Under the pieces are notes generated by a model, which made no database searches, was not told the DNA's origin, and saw only the letters and a program-made list of their open reading frames with translations. Below are positions 50,864 to 59,298 of a stretch of 64,000 bases of DNA, piece after piece (the stretch's first letter is position 1; each line of letters begins with the position of its first letter). Origin of the DNA: Halopelagius longus (GTDB lineage: Archaea > Halobacteriota > Halobacteria > Halobacteriales > Haloferacaceae); assembly GCF_900100875.1 (NCBI RefSeq), contig NZ_FNKQ01000001.1:496001-560000 (forward strand), written 5' to 3'. A program made the translations under genes and the position numbers.

Positions 50864-52368
50864 TCTCGCCCGACGCGTTCCGCCATCGACTCGGCGGTCA
50901 GTTGCCCGCTTATGAGGCACATCGGCACGCCGATCCCGGGCGTCGTGAACGACCCGGTGAAGTACAACCCCTCCACCGCCTTCGACCGGTGCGGCGGGCG
51001 GAACAGAGACGTCTGCCGGAGCGTGTGGGCCAACCCGAGCGCCGTCCCCTTCGTGCTGTTGTAGCGCTCTGTGAAGTCGTCGACGGAGAACGTCTCCTCG
51101 AAGACGATGCGGTCCCGCAACTCGACGCCCGTGTTCTCTTCGATGTCAGAGAGGACGAGTTCGCGGAACTGTTCGCGCCGTTCGGGCGTGTCCTCCAGTC
51201 CGGCGGCGACGGGGACGAGTGCGAAGAGTGTGCTGTGGCCCTCCGGCGCGACGTCGTCGTCCGTCTTCGAGGGGACGCAGAGGTAGTACGCGGGGTCCTC
51301 GGGCCACGAGGGCTCTTCGAATATCGTCTCGAAGTGGTCGTTCCAGTCCGGCGGGAGGACGAGCGTGTGGTGTGCGAGGGGTTCGACGTCGCCCTCGACG
51401 CCGAGATAGAGGAGGAAGGCGGAGGGGGCGTACGTCCGCGACTCCCAGTACGCCTCGTCGTACTGGCGCTTCTCCGGCGGGAGCAGTTCCATCTCCGTGT
51501 GGCGGTAGTCGGCGTCGCTGACGACGTAGTCGGCGTAGAACTCCTCGCTGCCCTCCGTTCGGACGACGAACGCGCCCTCGCGGCCGCGAATCTCCGAGAC
51601 GGGGGCGTTCGTCCGGAACGTCACGCCGAGTTCCTCGCCGAGTTCGGCGATGCCGTCCACGACGCCGCCGATGCCGCCCTCGGGGTAGTAGACGCCCATG
51701 TTGAAATCGACGTGGCTCATCAGGTTGTACAGCGCCGGCGTGTTGTTCGGCGCGCCCCCGAGGAAGACGAGGGTGTACTGCATTATCTGCTGGAGTTTGG
51801 GGTGGTCGAAGTAGCGTTCGACGTGGTCCTGCATCGACCCCACGAGCGACAGTCCCCACGCGTTCTTCGCCACGTTCAGGTCGAGATAGTCCGAGAGGGC
51901 CGTCCGGTCCTCGTAGACGAAGTGTTCCATCCCTATCTCGTAGTTCCGTTCGGACTTCCGGAGGTACTCCGCCAGTTTCTCGCCCGCGCCGGGTTCGTAC
52001 GACTCGAACGTCTCCTTGTTCGCCTCCAAATCGGGGACCACGTCCACCCTGTCGCCGTCCTTGAAGAAGATGCGGTAGTGGGGGTCGAGTTGCGTCAGCT
52101 CGTAGTAGTCCGACGGCGTCCGGTCGAACCTGCCGAAGAAGTCCTCGAACACGTCGGGCATCAGGTACCACGACGGCCCCATGTCGAACCGGAACCCGTC
52201 GCGTTCGAGTCTGCTGGCGCGCCCGCCCAACTGCTCGTTTTTCTCCACGAGGGTCACGTCCGCGCCGGCGTCCGCGAGGTAACACGCCGTAGAGAGGCCG
52301 CCGAACCCCCCGCCCACGACGACGACGGAGGAGTCGGCGAGCGAACGGAGGTCCGAGACGGAGTTCAT
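50860..52368 (-). CDS. crtD: Carotenoid 3,4-desaturase (CrtD/CrtI family)
   Basis: A 502-residue FAD-dependent desaturase. The dinucleotide-binding motif VVVVGGGFGGLSTACYLADA lies near residues 15-35, followed by VEKNEQLGGRASRLERDGF and FDMGPSWYLMPDVFEDFFG. The C-terminal FAD contact reads GLYFTGSFTTPGIGVPMCLI. By position with lyeJ and cruF it is best called CrtD, which inserts the 3,4 double bonds of bacterioruberin; CrtI activity cannot be excluded by sequence alone. A strong TATA box 24-31 bases before 52368 starts the operon. Confidence 0.85.
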   Translation of the reverse strand: MNSVSDLRSLADSSVVVVGGGFGGLSTACYLADAGADVTLVEKNEQLGGRASRLERDGFRFDMGPSWYLMPDVFEDFFGRFDRTPSDYYELTQLDPHYRIFFKDGDRVDVVPDLEANKETFESYEPGAGEKLAEYLRKSERNYEIGMEHFVYEDRTALSDYLDLNVAKNAWGLSLVGSMQDHVERYFDHPKLQQIMQYTLVFLGGAPNNTPALYNLMSHVDFNMGVYYPEGGIGGVVDGIAELGEELGVTFRTNAPVSEIRGREGAFVVRTEGSEEFYADYVVSDADYRHTEMELLPPEKRQYDEAYWESRTYAPSAFLLYLGVEGDVEPLAHHTLVLPPDWNDHFETIFEEPSWPEDPAYYLCVPSKTDDDVAPEGHSTLFALVPVAAGLEDTPERREQFRELVLSDIEENTGVELRDRIVFEETFSVDDFTERYNSTKGTALGLAHTLRQTSLFRPPHRSKAVEGLYFTGSFTTPGIGVPMCLISGQLTAESMAERVGRE

Positions 52369-52391
52369 ACCCCGGCGTAGGGACGTAGAAA

Positions 52392-52399
52392 GTATAAAA
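52392..52399 (-). promoter_or_regulatory. TATA box of crtD-lyeJ-cruF operon
   Basis: TTTTATAC on the minus strand lies 24-31 bases before ATG 52368; the best-matching TATA box in the window. Confidence 0.65.
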
Positions 52400-52426
52400 G
52401 AACTGACTACAGGGCGGTCCGGCCGT

Positions 52427-53278
52427 CTACAGTGCGACTGGGCGTCCGTACCGGTCCTGTTCCGCCTCGAAGATGGCGACGTACGGCGACCCCTCCTCGT
52501 CGTCCGGGCACGCCGACGTTCGCTCGACGGGGAACGTCTCGCCGGTGAGGTTCGCGCCGTTGATGTTCAGTTCGACGGGGTACGTCTTCGTTCCGAACGG
52601 GGAGACGTGTTCGTCGTAGCCGTCTTCGACGTACGCGCTGACGTGGACGGAGCGTTCCGGGTGCCCCGGTTCCGACGGCGGCCGGTACTCGCTCCAGTTG
52701 CCCGCGGCGCACACCTCGTAGTTCGGCGTCTCGACGCGTTCGGGGAGGGGCGTCGGGTTCGTCACGACGACGGACGCGACGAGCATCCGTTCGTCGTGCG
52801 ACTCCGCGAACTCGACGTCGCTCGCGGGTTGGAGTTCGTACGCGAGGCCGCCGGTGGTCACGTCCACGAGGAGGACGGCGACGGTGAGAACCGCGACGAC
52901 GCCGACGGCGTACGTCGCCCGCCGCCCCGCGACGAAGCGTTCGTCCTCGTCGAGTCGGGTGCGGACGAAGAACAGGGCGGCGGCGAGGAGCAACAGGCCG
53001 ACGACGGTCACCGCGTCGCCCGCACCGAACGCGCTCACCACCTCGAAGAACAGTCCGACGAACGAGACGACGACGACGCCGTACCCCAACAGGGTCAGTT
53101 GGTAGTCGTCGGTTCGTTGCGTGAGGGCGAACACGCCGGACAGAAACAGGAGCACCAGCGCTACCTTCGAAACCGGCGAGTAGCCCCACTGGACGTTGAA
53201 GACGAAAAAGAGGACGGCGACGGTGGCGAGGACGGCCGCCGCGCCGTTGAACAGCGTCTCGGAGTCGATGTCGACCAT
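52427..53278 (-). CDS. Membrane protein with extracellular C-terminal domain
   Basis: A 283-residue protein. Residues about 12-145 hold five hydrophobic helices with short loops, including VAVLFFVFNVQWGYSP and VVVVSFVGLFFEVVSAFG. A sixth segment may be the final helix, and the last ~125 residues are a polar beta-rich domain with Cys in YEVCAAGNW and SACPDDE, likely outside the cell. A TATTTG box 24-29 bases before 53278 supports the start. I do not recognise the family. Its stop is 58 bases upstream of the crtD start region on the same strand. Confidence 0.75.
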   Translation of the reverse strand: MVDIDSETLFNGAAAVLATVAVLFFVFNVQWGYSPVSKVALVLLFLSGVFALTQRTDDYQLTLLGYGVVVVSFVGLFFEVVSAFGAGDAVTVVGLLLLAAALFFVRTRLDEDERFVAGRRATYAVGVVAVLTVAVLLVDVTTGGLAYELQPASDVEFAESHDERMLVASVVVTNPTPLPERVETPNYEVCAAGNWSEYRPPSEPGHPERSVHVSAYVEDGYDEHVSPFGTKTYPVELNINGANLTGETFPVERTSACPDDEEGSPYVAIFEAEQDRYGRPVAL

Positions 53279-53301
53279 ACTCGTTCGTTCACGTCTGCGG
53301 A

Positions 53302-53307
53302 CAAATA
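53302..53307 (-). promoter_or_regulatory. TATA-like box of membrane protein gene
   Basis: TATTTG on the minus strand, 24-29 bases before ATG 53278. Confidence 0.4.
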
Positions 53308-53503
53308 GTACTCGTTGACACAAACGACCGTTTCAGTCTCGCCGTGCGCGCCAGTCGGTCGGGATACGAACGGCCGCGAACCGACCCCGGACGCGAAAAC
53401 CGGCGTCGCAGCGACCGAACTCCGACGCACCGACACCATTATCAAAACTCGCAAGTACGTTAACAACGTGAACGCTATTAACCACAAAGAAGGAATTCAC
53501 ATC

Positions 53504-54325
53504 GTGAACCGAATATCACGGCTCGGGCTACTAGCCACGGCGGTGCTGGCAGCGCTCTCGGTGTACGCGGCAGTCACGGAGTCGTGGAAACTACTGGGAA
53601 TCTCGTGGGTGGCGTTCCTCGCGATGGCGCTTGCGGCGCCCCTCGGCGCGCGCGCCGTCGGCGAACAGGCCAACGCCCTCGTGTGGGGGTACGGCCTCGC
53701 GAGCGGCGCGATGGTGACGAGCGCGGCGGTGTTTCTCGTCCCGCAGGCCATCGGACAGCACCCCCAGTGGGGCGGGTTCGGCATCGCGTTCGGCCTGTTG
53801 GCGGGCTTCGCCTCCCACACCATCGGCCACCGCCTCGCGCACATGGACCTGCCGATGGACCGCACGGTGGCGGAACTGTCGGCGCACGCGTTCTCCGCGG
53901 GCGCGATAATCGGCATCATCTACGGCAACATGCCCGAACTCGGACCGCTTCTCGGCGTCGCCATCGTCTCGCACAAGGGTCCGGCGGGGTACGCCGCCGC
54001 GCGCCGCCTCGTCGCCGCGGACCGCCCCGTCTCCGTCCTCCTCGTGCCCGCCTCGGGCGTCGGCGTCGCCGCGATTCTGTCGAGCACTATCGCCATCCCC
54101 GCCGCCGCCCCGATTCGGGGGCTCGTCTTCGGGTTCGCCGCGGGCGTGTTCCTCCACGTGGCGATGGACTTCCTCCCGCGCTGTGAAATCGGCAGCGAGA
54201 TTCACGACCTGCTCACGGTGAAAGGCGACGCGCACGCCCTGCTGGATAGACTCCGCGTCCACGCCGTCGCCAGCACCGCCGTCGGCGGCGCCGTCGTCTT
54301 GCTGGCGTGGCTAGCGGTCGTCTGA
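53504..54325 (+). CDS. ZIP-like divalent metal transporter
   Basis: A 273-residue membrane protein with seven or eight helices, resembling the ZIP family. Candidate metal-binding stretches are SHTIGHRLAHMD, SAHAFSAGAIIG with GNMPELGPLLGVAIVSHKGP, and FLHVAMDFLPRCE. These align loosely with ZIP transmembrane segments 4 and 5, but the classic HNxPEG and HExPHE motifs are altered, so the metal is uncertain. GTG 53504 has AAGGA nearby; GTG 53468 is an alternative with a TATA-like CATTATC upstream. It converges with the next two genes. Confidence 0.6.
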   Translation: MNRISRLGLLATAVLAALSVYAAVTESWKLLGISWVAFLAMALAAPLGARAVGEQANALVWGYGLASGAMVTSAAVFLVPQAIGQHPQWGGFGIAFGLLAGFASHTIGHRLAHMDLPMDRTVAELSAHAFSAGAIIGIIYGNMPELGPLLGVAIVSHKGPAGYAAARRLVAADRPVSVLLVPASGVGVAAILSSTIAIPAAAPIRGLVFGFAAGVFLHVAMDFLPRCEIGSEIHDLLTVKGDAHALLDRLRVHAVASTAVGGAVVLLAWLAVV

Positions 54326-54378
54326 TTCTCTTCGTCGAGTCGGTTCCGACGCCTCTTCGAGAACTGCGGTCGGCGGCG

Positions 54379-54705
54379 TTACTCCTGCAGTCGCTTCAGT
54401 TGGAGCGAGACGCCCAACGCCGCGATGAGCAGGACGACGAGGTTGAACGCCGCGAGGAACGGCGCGCGGTACTCGGGGGTGACGAACGTGTTGATGGTCC
54501 GCGTCACCGCCGAGTACAGTTGGAACACCGACACCAACGCGACGAGTATCAGGCCCGCGAGCACGGCGTAGTTGAGGTACCGCTTCAGTTGCTCCGCCGT
54601 GGACTCGCCGCCGCCCCGAGAGGGGTCGGGCCACTCCTGTCGGTCGGTCTGTCGTGCGTCGGTACCGCCGTCGTCGGGGTCTGGGTCGGGGTTTGCGTCT
54701 GTCAT
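54379..54705 (-). CDS. 108-residue two-helix membrane protein
   Basis: An Asp/Pro/Gly-rich 45-residue tail is followed by two hydrophobic segments: NYAVLAGLILVALVSVFQLY (about 46-65) and FNLVVLLIAALGVSLQL (about 86-102), the first followed by an amphipathic TRTINTF stretch. The ATG overlaps the stop of the PGF-CTERM gene (ATGA) and has GGAGGT about 8 bases upstream inside that gene, so the two are made together. The family is not recognised; it may be a membrane partner of the surface protein. Confidence 0.75.
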   Translation of the reverse strand: MTDANPDPDPDDGGTDARQTDRQEWPDPSRGGGESTAEQLKRYLNYAVLAGLILVALVSVFQLYSAVTRTINTFVTPEYRAPFLAAFNLVVLLIAALGVSLQLKRLQE

Positions 54706-55724
54706 TGGGTCCACCTCCGGGCGAGAAGGGCCGACGCGAGGAGTGCGACGACTGCGACGACCGGGCCGAATCCGGGCGTGCTCGCGTCCGTCGGTTCGCC
54801 GCCCGCCTCCGTCGGTCTCTCTCCGCCGCCGTTTCCGCCGCCTTCGAAGTCCTCCACGCGGAGTTCGACCTCCGTCTCCGTCTCGTTGACGCTGATTCGC
54901 TTCGTCGGGTCGAGGTTCGCGGCCGTCCGCGCGGAGTCCACGACGACGCCGTCTTTCAGCAACACGGCGTCGACGTAGTAGTTGTAGTCGCGCGGGACGG
55001 TCACCCGCGCCGTCGTCGTCGCGGTTCGACCGGGGCGAATCGCGCCCACGCCGGCCGTCGTCCGCGCGGCGACGATGTTCGATTCGGCCTGCCGGAGGAC
55101 GAACTGCACCTGCAGGTCCTCCGAGCGGTCGTCGCCGCCGTTCGTCAGCGACGCGGCGAGTTCGAGCGTCGTCCGGTTGTTCCCCGCGTCCGCCCGCGCG
55201 ACGGAGAAGGAGAGGGGCGGCAGCGCGTTCGTCTCGGAGAACCGAACGTCGCTTCGGGCGTACGCGGGCGTCAACGCCTCCAGACCGCTGACGGTCTTCC
55301 CGCTCTCGTCCACGCGGCGGTCGTCCTGATAGAGGACCGTCTCGATGCGGTAGCCCCCCTGTCGTTCGACCGTCACGTTCGTCGTCACGGCCGTTTCGGC
55401 GTCGTCGCGGAGGGTTCCCACGTCTACGGTTCGGCTCGTCTCGACCAGTCCGGACTCCGAGTCCACGGCGCGGACGAGGAGAGTGACGTTCTCCGTCGGA
55501 TTGCCGTGGTGTTCGATTCGGGTGTCGACCGAGAGGGTGACGGTCCCACCCCGCACCTGTGCGTCGTCGGACCCGATGTTCACCTCCGAGATGCGAACCG
55601 GGCCGGGTCGGACCGGACCGTCTTCCGTCGGGTCGGCGAGGACGCCGGGGAGTGCCACCGAAGCGAGGAGGGCGACGAGGACTACCCCGACGGCCGCGCC
55701 TGCGAGGGCGGCGTCGCGGTTCAT
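54702..55724 (-). CDS. Exported beta-rich protein with PGF-CTERM-like tail (DUF7490-like)
   Basis: A 340-residue surface protein. An N-terminal signal helix (about 7-28) leads to two beta-sandwich-like repeats, seen as VRISEVNIGSDDAQVRGGTV and a second half with LPPLSFSVARADAGNNRTTL. The C-terminus has a Gly/Glu linker then TPGFGPVVAVVALLASALLA and a basic end, the PGF-CTERM pattern recognised by archaeosortase A for lipid attachment. The sequence resembles DUF7490 proteins. A TATA box at 55748-55755 supports start 55724. It is cotranscribed with the 108-residue gene. Confidence 0.8.
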   Translation of the reverse strand: MNRDAALAGAAVGVVLVALLASVALPGVLADPTEDGPVRPGPVRISEVNIGSDDAQVRGGTVTLSVDTRIEHHGNPTENVTLLVRAVDSESGLVETSRTVDVGTLRDDAETAVTTNVTVERQGGYRIETVLYQDDRRVDESGKTVSGLEALTPAYARSDVRFSETNALPPLSFSVARADAGNNRTTLELAASLTNGGDDRSEDLQVQFVLRQAESNIVAARTTAGVGAIRPGRTATTTARVTVPRDYNYYVDAVLLKDGVVVDSARTAANLDPTKRISVNETETEVELRVEDFEGGGNGGGERPTEAGGEPTDASTPGFGPVVAVVALLASALLARRWTQ

Positions 55725-55747
55725 ACGACGACCGACAGGAGTCCGAG

Positions 55748-55755
55748 GTATATGT
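55748..55755 (-). promoter_or_regulatory. TATA box of surface-protein operon
   Basis: CATATACC on the minus strand, 24-31 bases before ATG 55724. Confidence 0.5.
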
Positions 55756-55799
55756 CTTGTGTAAATTCCCCCACAGGTGAACGTCGGCCGGCGACGTAC

Positions 55800-55805
55800 T
55801 TATTG
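55800..55805 (+). promoter_or_regulatory. TATA-like box of UspA-family gene
   Basis: TTATTG lies 24-29 bases before GTG 55829 and supports the non-ATG start on a leaderless message. Confidence 0.45.
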
Positions 55806-55828
55806 TCCGCCTCCGTGACCCCTCCCCC

Positions 55829-56233
55829 GTGACTACGTACGTACTCGGGACGAACTCCGTGGACCGAAGCGCGAAACTCTGCGATTACCTCGCGGACAGA
55901 GTGGCGGACGGCGACACCGTCCACGCGGTGAACTCCCACGTCGGCGGTGACCGGACCGACGCCGAGGCGATGCGCGACGGCGAGGACGCGTTGAACGTCG
56001 TCCGGTCGCGCCTCGGGGCGTTCTGCACCGTCGAGACGCACCAGTTCGTCCGCGGGAACGACCCGGCGACGGACCTCCTTGAGTGCGTCGAGGACGTGGA
56101 CGCCGACGAACTCGTCATCGGCATCAGAAAGCGCAACCCGACGGCGAAGATAGTGTTCGGAAGCACCGCCCAGGACGTCCTCCTCAACGCGAACGTGCCG
56201 ATGGCCGTCGTGCCGTTAGAGACGGTTGAGTGA
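55829..56233 (+). CDS. Universal stress protein, UspA family (short)
   Basis: A 134-residue Usp-domain protein. It reads MTTYVLGTNSVDRSAKLCDY at the start and ends with ELVIGIRKRNPTAKIVFGST and VPMAVVPLE. The C-terminal loop keeps G-2x to G-S/T spacing only loosely (IRKRNPTAKIVFGST), closer to non-ATP-binding members. The first strand has lost the VAxD aspartate (YVLGTN). It is divergent from the surface-protein operon. Confidence 0.85.
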   Translation: MTTYVLGTNSVDRSAKLCDYLADRVADGDTVHAVNSHVGGDRTDAEAMRDGEDALNVVRSRLGAFCTVETHQFVRGNDPATDLLECVEDVDADELVIGIRKRNPTAKIVFGSTAQDVLLNANVPMAVVPLETVE

Positions 56234-56365
56234 GGGTGTATCCGCGACTCCGCGACGGCGTCGTACGCCGCGGATGGAGCGACAGCGTCCGAGAGGCGGC
56301 CGCCCGCCGGAACGTTCGGCCCGCCGCCGAACGTCGCGCGAGACTGAACGTCCCCGAACGTACAC

Positions 56366-56373
56366 TTTTGTAG
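56366..56373 (+). promoter_or_regulatory. TATA-like box of 133-residue gene
   Basis: TTTTGTAG lies 21-28 bases before ATG 56394. Confidence 0.35.
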
Positions 56374-56393
56374 ATTAAGGACTAGTGGCCCCT

Positions 56394-56795
56394 ATGCCTC
56401 AGATACGGTTCGAGAACGGCAGGCGAGTGATCGACCGGTGGGACGACGTCTTTCGAGCGGTGTCGGCGGAACCGCGCCGGCAGGTCGTCCTCTCGCTCAT
56501 GGAGGCCGGTCCCGGAGAGACGGTGTCGTTGCCCGAGAACGCGGTCAACCCGAACGTTCCCGAGGACTCCGAGACGTTGCGGTACGAACTCCACCACTGC
56601 CATCTGCCGGTGTTGGCCGACCGGGAGTTCGTCGAGTGGGAGACCGACCCGTTCGTCGCGTCCCGCGGGCCGCGGTTCGACGAAGTCGCCGTCGTGTTCG
56701 AGGCACTACAGGCGAACTCCGCGGGTATCCCGGACAGTCTGGTGGTCGGCTGTCAGCGACTCGAACGAGAGCGACACCTCGACTCAGAGAAGTAG
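56394..56795 (+). CDS. Small winged-helix-like protein
   Basis: A 133-residue soluble protein. The segment DDVFRAVSAEPRRQVVLSLM followed by an acidic loop and ETLRYELHHCHLPVLADREF looks like a winged helix of the kind found in haloarchaeal DUF7344-type proteins, in which EPRRQVV is the first helix. The last ~35 residues form a helix with VGCQRLERERHLD. DNA binding is inferred. ATG 56394 is chosen over GTG 56385 because it aligns with the usual start. It converges with the ornithine cyclodeaminase-type gene. Confidence 0.72.
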   Translation: MPQIRFENGRRVIDRWDDVFRAVSAEPRRQVVLSLMEAGPGETVSLPENAVNPNVPEDSETLRYELHHCHLPVLADREFVEWETDPFVASRGPRFDEVAVVFEALQANSAGIPDSLVVGCQRLERERHLDSEK

Positions 56796-56846
56796 CCCGC
56801 GACGCCGTCGCGGCCGTCCGCGACCGATTCGGCGGGACGGACGCGT

Positions 56847-58229
56847 TCAGCGACCGCCGCAGGGATAGCCACCGCCGCCGTGACCGTGGTCGCCACCGTG
56901 ACCGTGACCGCCGCCGTGGTCGCCGTCGTCTCCGTCGCCGCCGCCGTCCGTCTCGTAGTACTCGCTCTCGGCTTCCGCCTCCTCCTCGCTCGCGGGGCCG
57001 AGAATCTTGTCCGCGAGCGTCGGGACGAACGTGCCGATGTCCGTCACCATGCCGATGGCTTGGGAACTTCCCCTATCGAGGAGTTGGGTGACCGTCGCGG
57101 GGTTGATGTCCACGCAGACGACGCGGACGTTCGACGGCAGGCAGTTGCCCACGGCGACGGAGTGCAGAAGCGTCGAGAGCATCAACACCATGTCGGCCTC
57201 GTGGGCCTGTTCGCGGATGGCGTTCTGCGCCTCCACCGCGTCGGTGATGGTGTCGGGCAGGGGGCCGTCGTCGCGGATAGAGCCCGCGAGGACGTACGGC
57301 ACGTCGTTCTGGACGCACTCGTACATGACGCCCTCGTCGACGAGTCCCTCCGCTACGGCTTCGGCGATGCCGCCGGCGCGGATGACTTCACTTATGGTGT
57401 AGATGTGGTGTTTGTGTCCCTTCCGCGGGTGTTCCATCGTCTCCATGTCCATGCCGAGGGAGGTGCCGTAGAGGCCGTGTTCGATGTCGTGGGTGGCGAA
57501 GCCGTTGCCCGCAGAGAGCATGTCCACGTACCCCTCGCGGATGAGGCGCGCCAGATCCATCGCGCCGCCGGAGTGGACGAGGGCGGGGCCGGCGACGACC
57601 AACACGTTGCCGCCCTCGGCCTTCGTCTCCTCTACGGCCTCCGCCACCTGTTCGATGAGCGATTCGGAGGGCCGTTCGGAGGAGACGCCGCCCTGCATGA
57701 ACCCGAACGGGCCGGAGGAGTCGCGGGGGCGTTCCGGCGGTTGCACGCGGATGCCCGCCTCGTCGGTCACCACCAAATCGCCCTCCTCGATGCCGTTCAG
57801 CACCTTCGTGTAGGCGCGCGGCCCCTCCCCCTCCTCGGGGTCGGGTTCGACGACGATGGCGCAGTCCATCTCGATGTTCTCGACGTCTATCCACTCGCCG
57901 TCGTAGCGGACTTCGGTCGGGTGGTTCGTCGTCGAGTAGAAGCCGTGCGGCACGACCCGGTCTGCGGGTGCGGGTTCGACGTGGGCGTCCACCGGGTCGG
58001 TGAGGTTCGCCCCGTTCTGGTGGAGTTCGTGGAGAATCTCCTGCAGTTGGTCCTCGGTGTCGGCGCTTATCGCCATCCGGCAGTACGACGTCTTGTCCTT
58101 GTGTTTGCCGACCTCGAACTCCTCGACTTCGAACGACCCGTCGAGGTCCATCACGATACCGAAGGCTCGCTGCATCATCCCGGAATCGATGATGTGACCT
58201 TCGAGTTCGACAGTTCGCGTCGCGGTCAT
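56847..58229 (-). CDS. LOR/SDH-type enzyme, archaeal ornithine cyclodeaminase (TIGR00300 family), His-rich tail
   Basis: A 460-residue enzyme. Residues 1-110 form the LOR-like domain (VELEGHIIDSGMMQRAFGIV), and the rest a Rossmann-like domain with VLVVAGPALVHSGGAMDLAR and GFATHDIEHGLYGTSLGM. Members convert ornithine to proline with loss of ammonia (AgrE/ArgZ-type ornithine cyclodeaminase), as known in methanogens. The last ~30 residues are a Gly/His/Asp tail with five His, not part of the fold and suggestive of metal binding. The start 58229 (MTATRTVELEG) matches family members. It lies 55 bases downstream of the hydrolase start region on the same strand; the two may not be linked. Confidence 0.85.
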   Translation of the reverse strand: MTATRTVELEGHIIDSGMMQRAFGIVMDLDGSFEVEEFEVGKHKDKTSYCRMAISADTEDQLQEILHELHQNGANLTDPVDAHVEPAPADRVVPHGFYSTTNHPTEVRYDGEWIDVENIEMDCAIVVEPDPEEGEGPRAYTKVLNGIEEGDLVVTDEAGIRVQPPERPRDSSGPFGFMQGGVSSERPSESLIEQVAEAVEETKAEGGNVLVVAGPALVHSGGAMDLARLIREGYVDMLSAGNGFATHDIEHGLYGTSLGMDMETMEHPRKGHKHHIYTISEVIRAGGIAEAVAEGLVDEGVMYECVQNDVPYVLAGSIRDDGPLPDTITDAVEAQNAIREQAHEADMVLMLSTLLHSVAVGNCLPSNVRVVCVDINPATVTQLLDRGSSQAIGMVTDIGTFVPTLADKILGPASEEEAEAESEYYETDGGGDGDDGDHGGGHGHGGDHGHGGGGYPCGGR

Positions 58230-58284
58230 CGGTGAACGGTTGGACCCCGCGGTGAAGAAGGTCACGCACCGCCCTCGACCGGCC

Positions 58285-59298
58285 CTACCGCCGGTCCAAC
58301 GTCCCGTCTGCGAACGCGATGCCGTGGCCGACGGCCTGTTCGAACGCCGCCCCCTCGTAGAGGTCGAAGTGTCCCGCGGGCAGGCGGACGAACGTGGCGT
58401 CCGACACCGACTCCGCCTTCTTCTCTACTGCGTCCGCCGAGACGACGTCGTCGCGTTCGGCGGCGATGAACAGGACCGGACAGGTGATGGCCTCCGCCTC
58501 GTCGCCCGCGGAGTACGTCGCCAGAGAGAGGAGCGACCGGGCGGGCGTCTCGTTGTTCCACTCGGAGGCGTGCGGGACCAAATCGAGGTAGCCCGCCCGC
58601 GCGCCGGGCGTCGAGAGCAGGGCCGACTCCCCGGGGTCGCCCGTCACGGAGACGGTGTGCGGCCCGGCGACGAGCGACTGGAGTTTGTCGCGGACGCCCG
58701 CGAGGACGCCCTTCGCGAGGTATCCGTACCCGTTCGTCGTCAGGAGCGACCGCCCCGAGAGGACGGGTGTCTGGGCGACGACGGCCTTGACGCGGGCGTC
58801 GTCGGCCGCCACGTCGAGGACGTGACCGCCGCCGAGGTCGGTTCCCCAGAGGACGAGTCGCCGGGTGTCGAGGCCGTCCCGTTCGCGGACGCCCGCGATG
58901 GCCGCCTCCCAGTCGGTTCGCTGACGAGACGGGGAGAGGAGGTTCCGCGGTTCGCCCTCGCTGTCGCCGTGGTTCCGGTAGTCGAACAGGAAGACGGCGT
59001 ACCCCGCCTCGGCCAGTCGCTCGGCGTACGCCGGCAGTCCGAACGAGCGCTCGCCCGCGATGCCGCCCGCCATGACGACTACCGGCGGGTCGGACGGGCG
59101 GTCCGGTCGGTAGAGCCACCCGGTGCAGCGTTCGCCGCCGCTCTCGAACCCCATCGTCACCTTCGAGAACTCGTAGCGCGACGGGCGGCGGGACCGGGAG
59201 CGGTCGCTCTCCCGTCGCTCCGGCCGTCCGCGTCGCTCTCGCACTCGCTCCCGTTTCTCCGCCCGTTTCCACTCGCCGCGCGCGGTGGGTCGGCTCAT
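58285..59298 (-). CDS. Alpha/beta hydrolase with Asp at the nucleophile position
   Basis: A 337-residue protein. A 45-residue Arg/Glu-rich tail precedes the hydrolase fold: VVVMAGGIAGERSFG, then FLFDYRNHGDSEGEPRN, then the nucleophile elbow LVLWGTDLGGGHVLDVA, where Asp154 replaces the usual Ser. The acid is likely Asp283 or Asp284 in AAERDDVV, and the His is His310 in PAGHFDLY. An Asp nucleophile is found in haloalkane dehalogenases and epoxide hydrolases; here it may mark such chemistry or loss of activity. The ATG overlaps the stop of the 115-residue gene upstream (ATGA). Confidence 0.82.
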   Translation of the reverse strand: MSRPTARGEWKRAEKRERVRERRGRPERRESDRSRSRRPSRYEFSKVTMGFESGGERCTGWLYRPDRPSDPPVVVMAGGIAGERSFGLPAYAERLAEAGYAVFLFDYRNHGDSEGEPRNLLSPSRQRTDWEAAIAGVRERDGLDTRRLVLWGTDLGGGHVLDVAADDARVKAVVAQTPVLSGRSLLTTNGYGYLAKGVLAGVRDKLQSLVAGPHTVSVTGDPGESALLSTPGARAGYLDLVPHASEWNNETPARSLLSLATYSAGDEAEAITCPVLFIAAERDDVVSADAVEKKAESVSDATFVRLPAGHFDLYEGAAFEQAVGHGIAFADGTLDRR

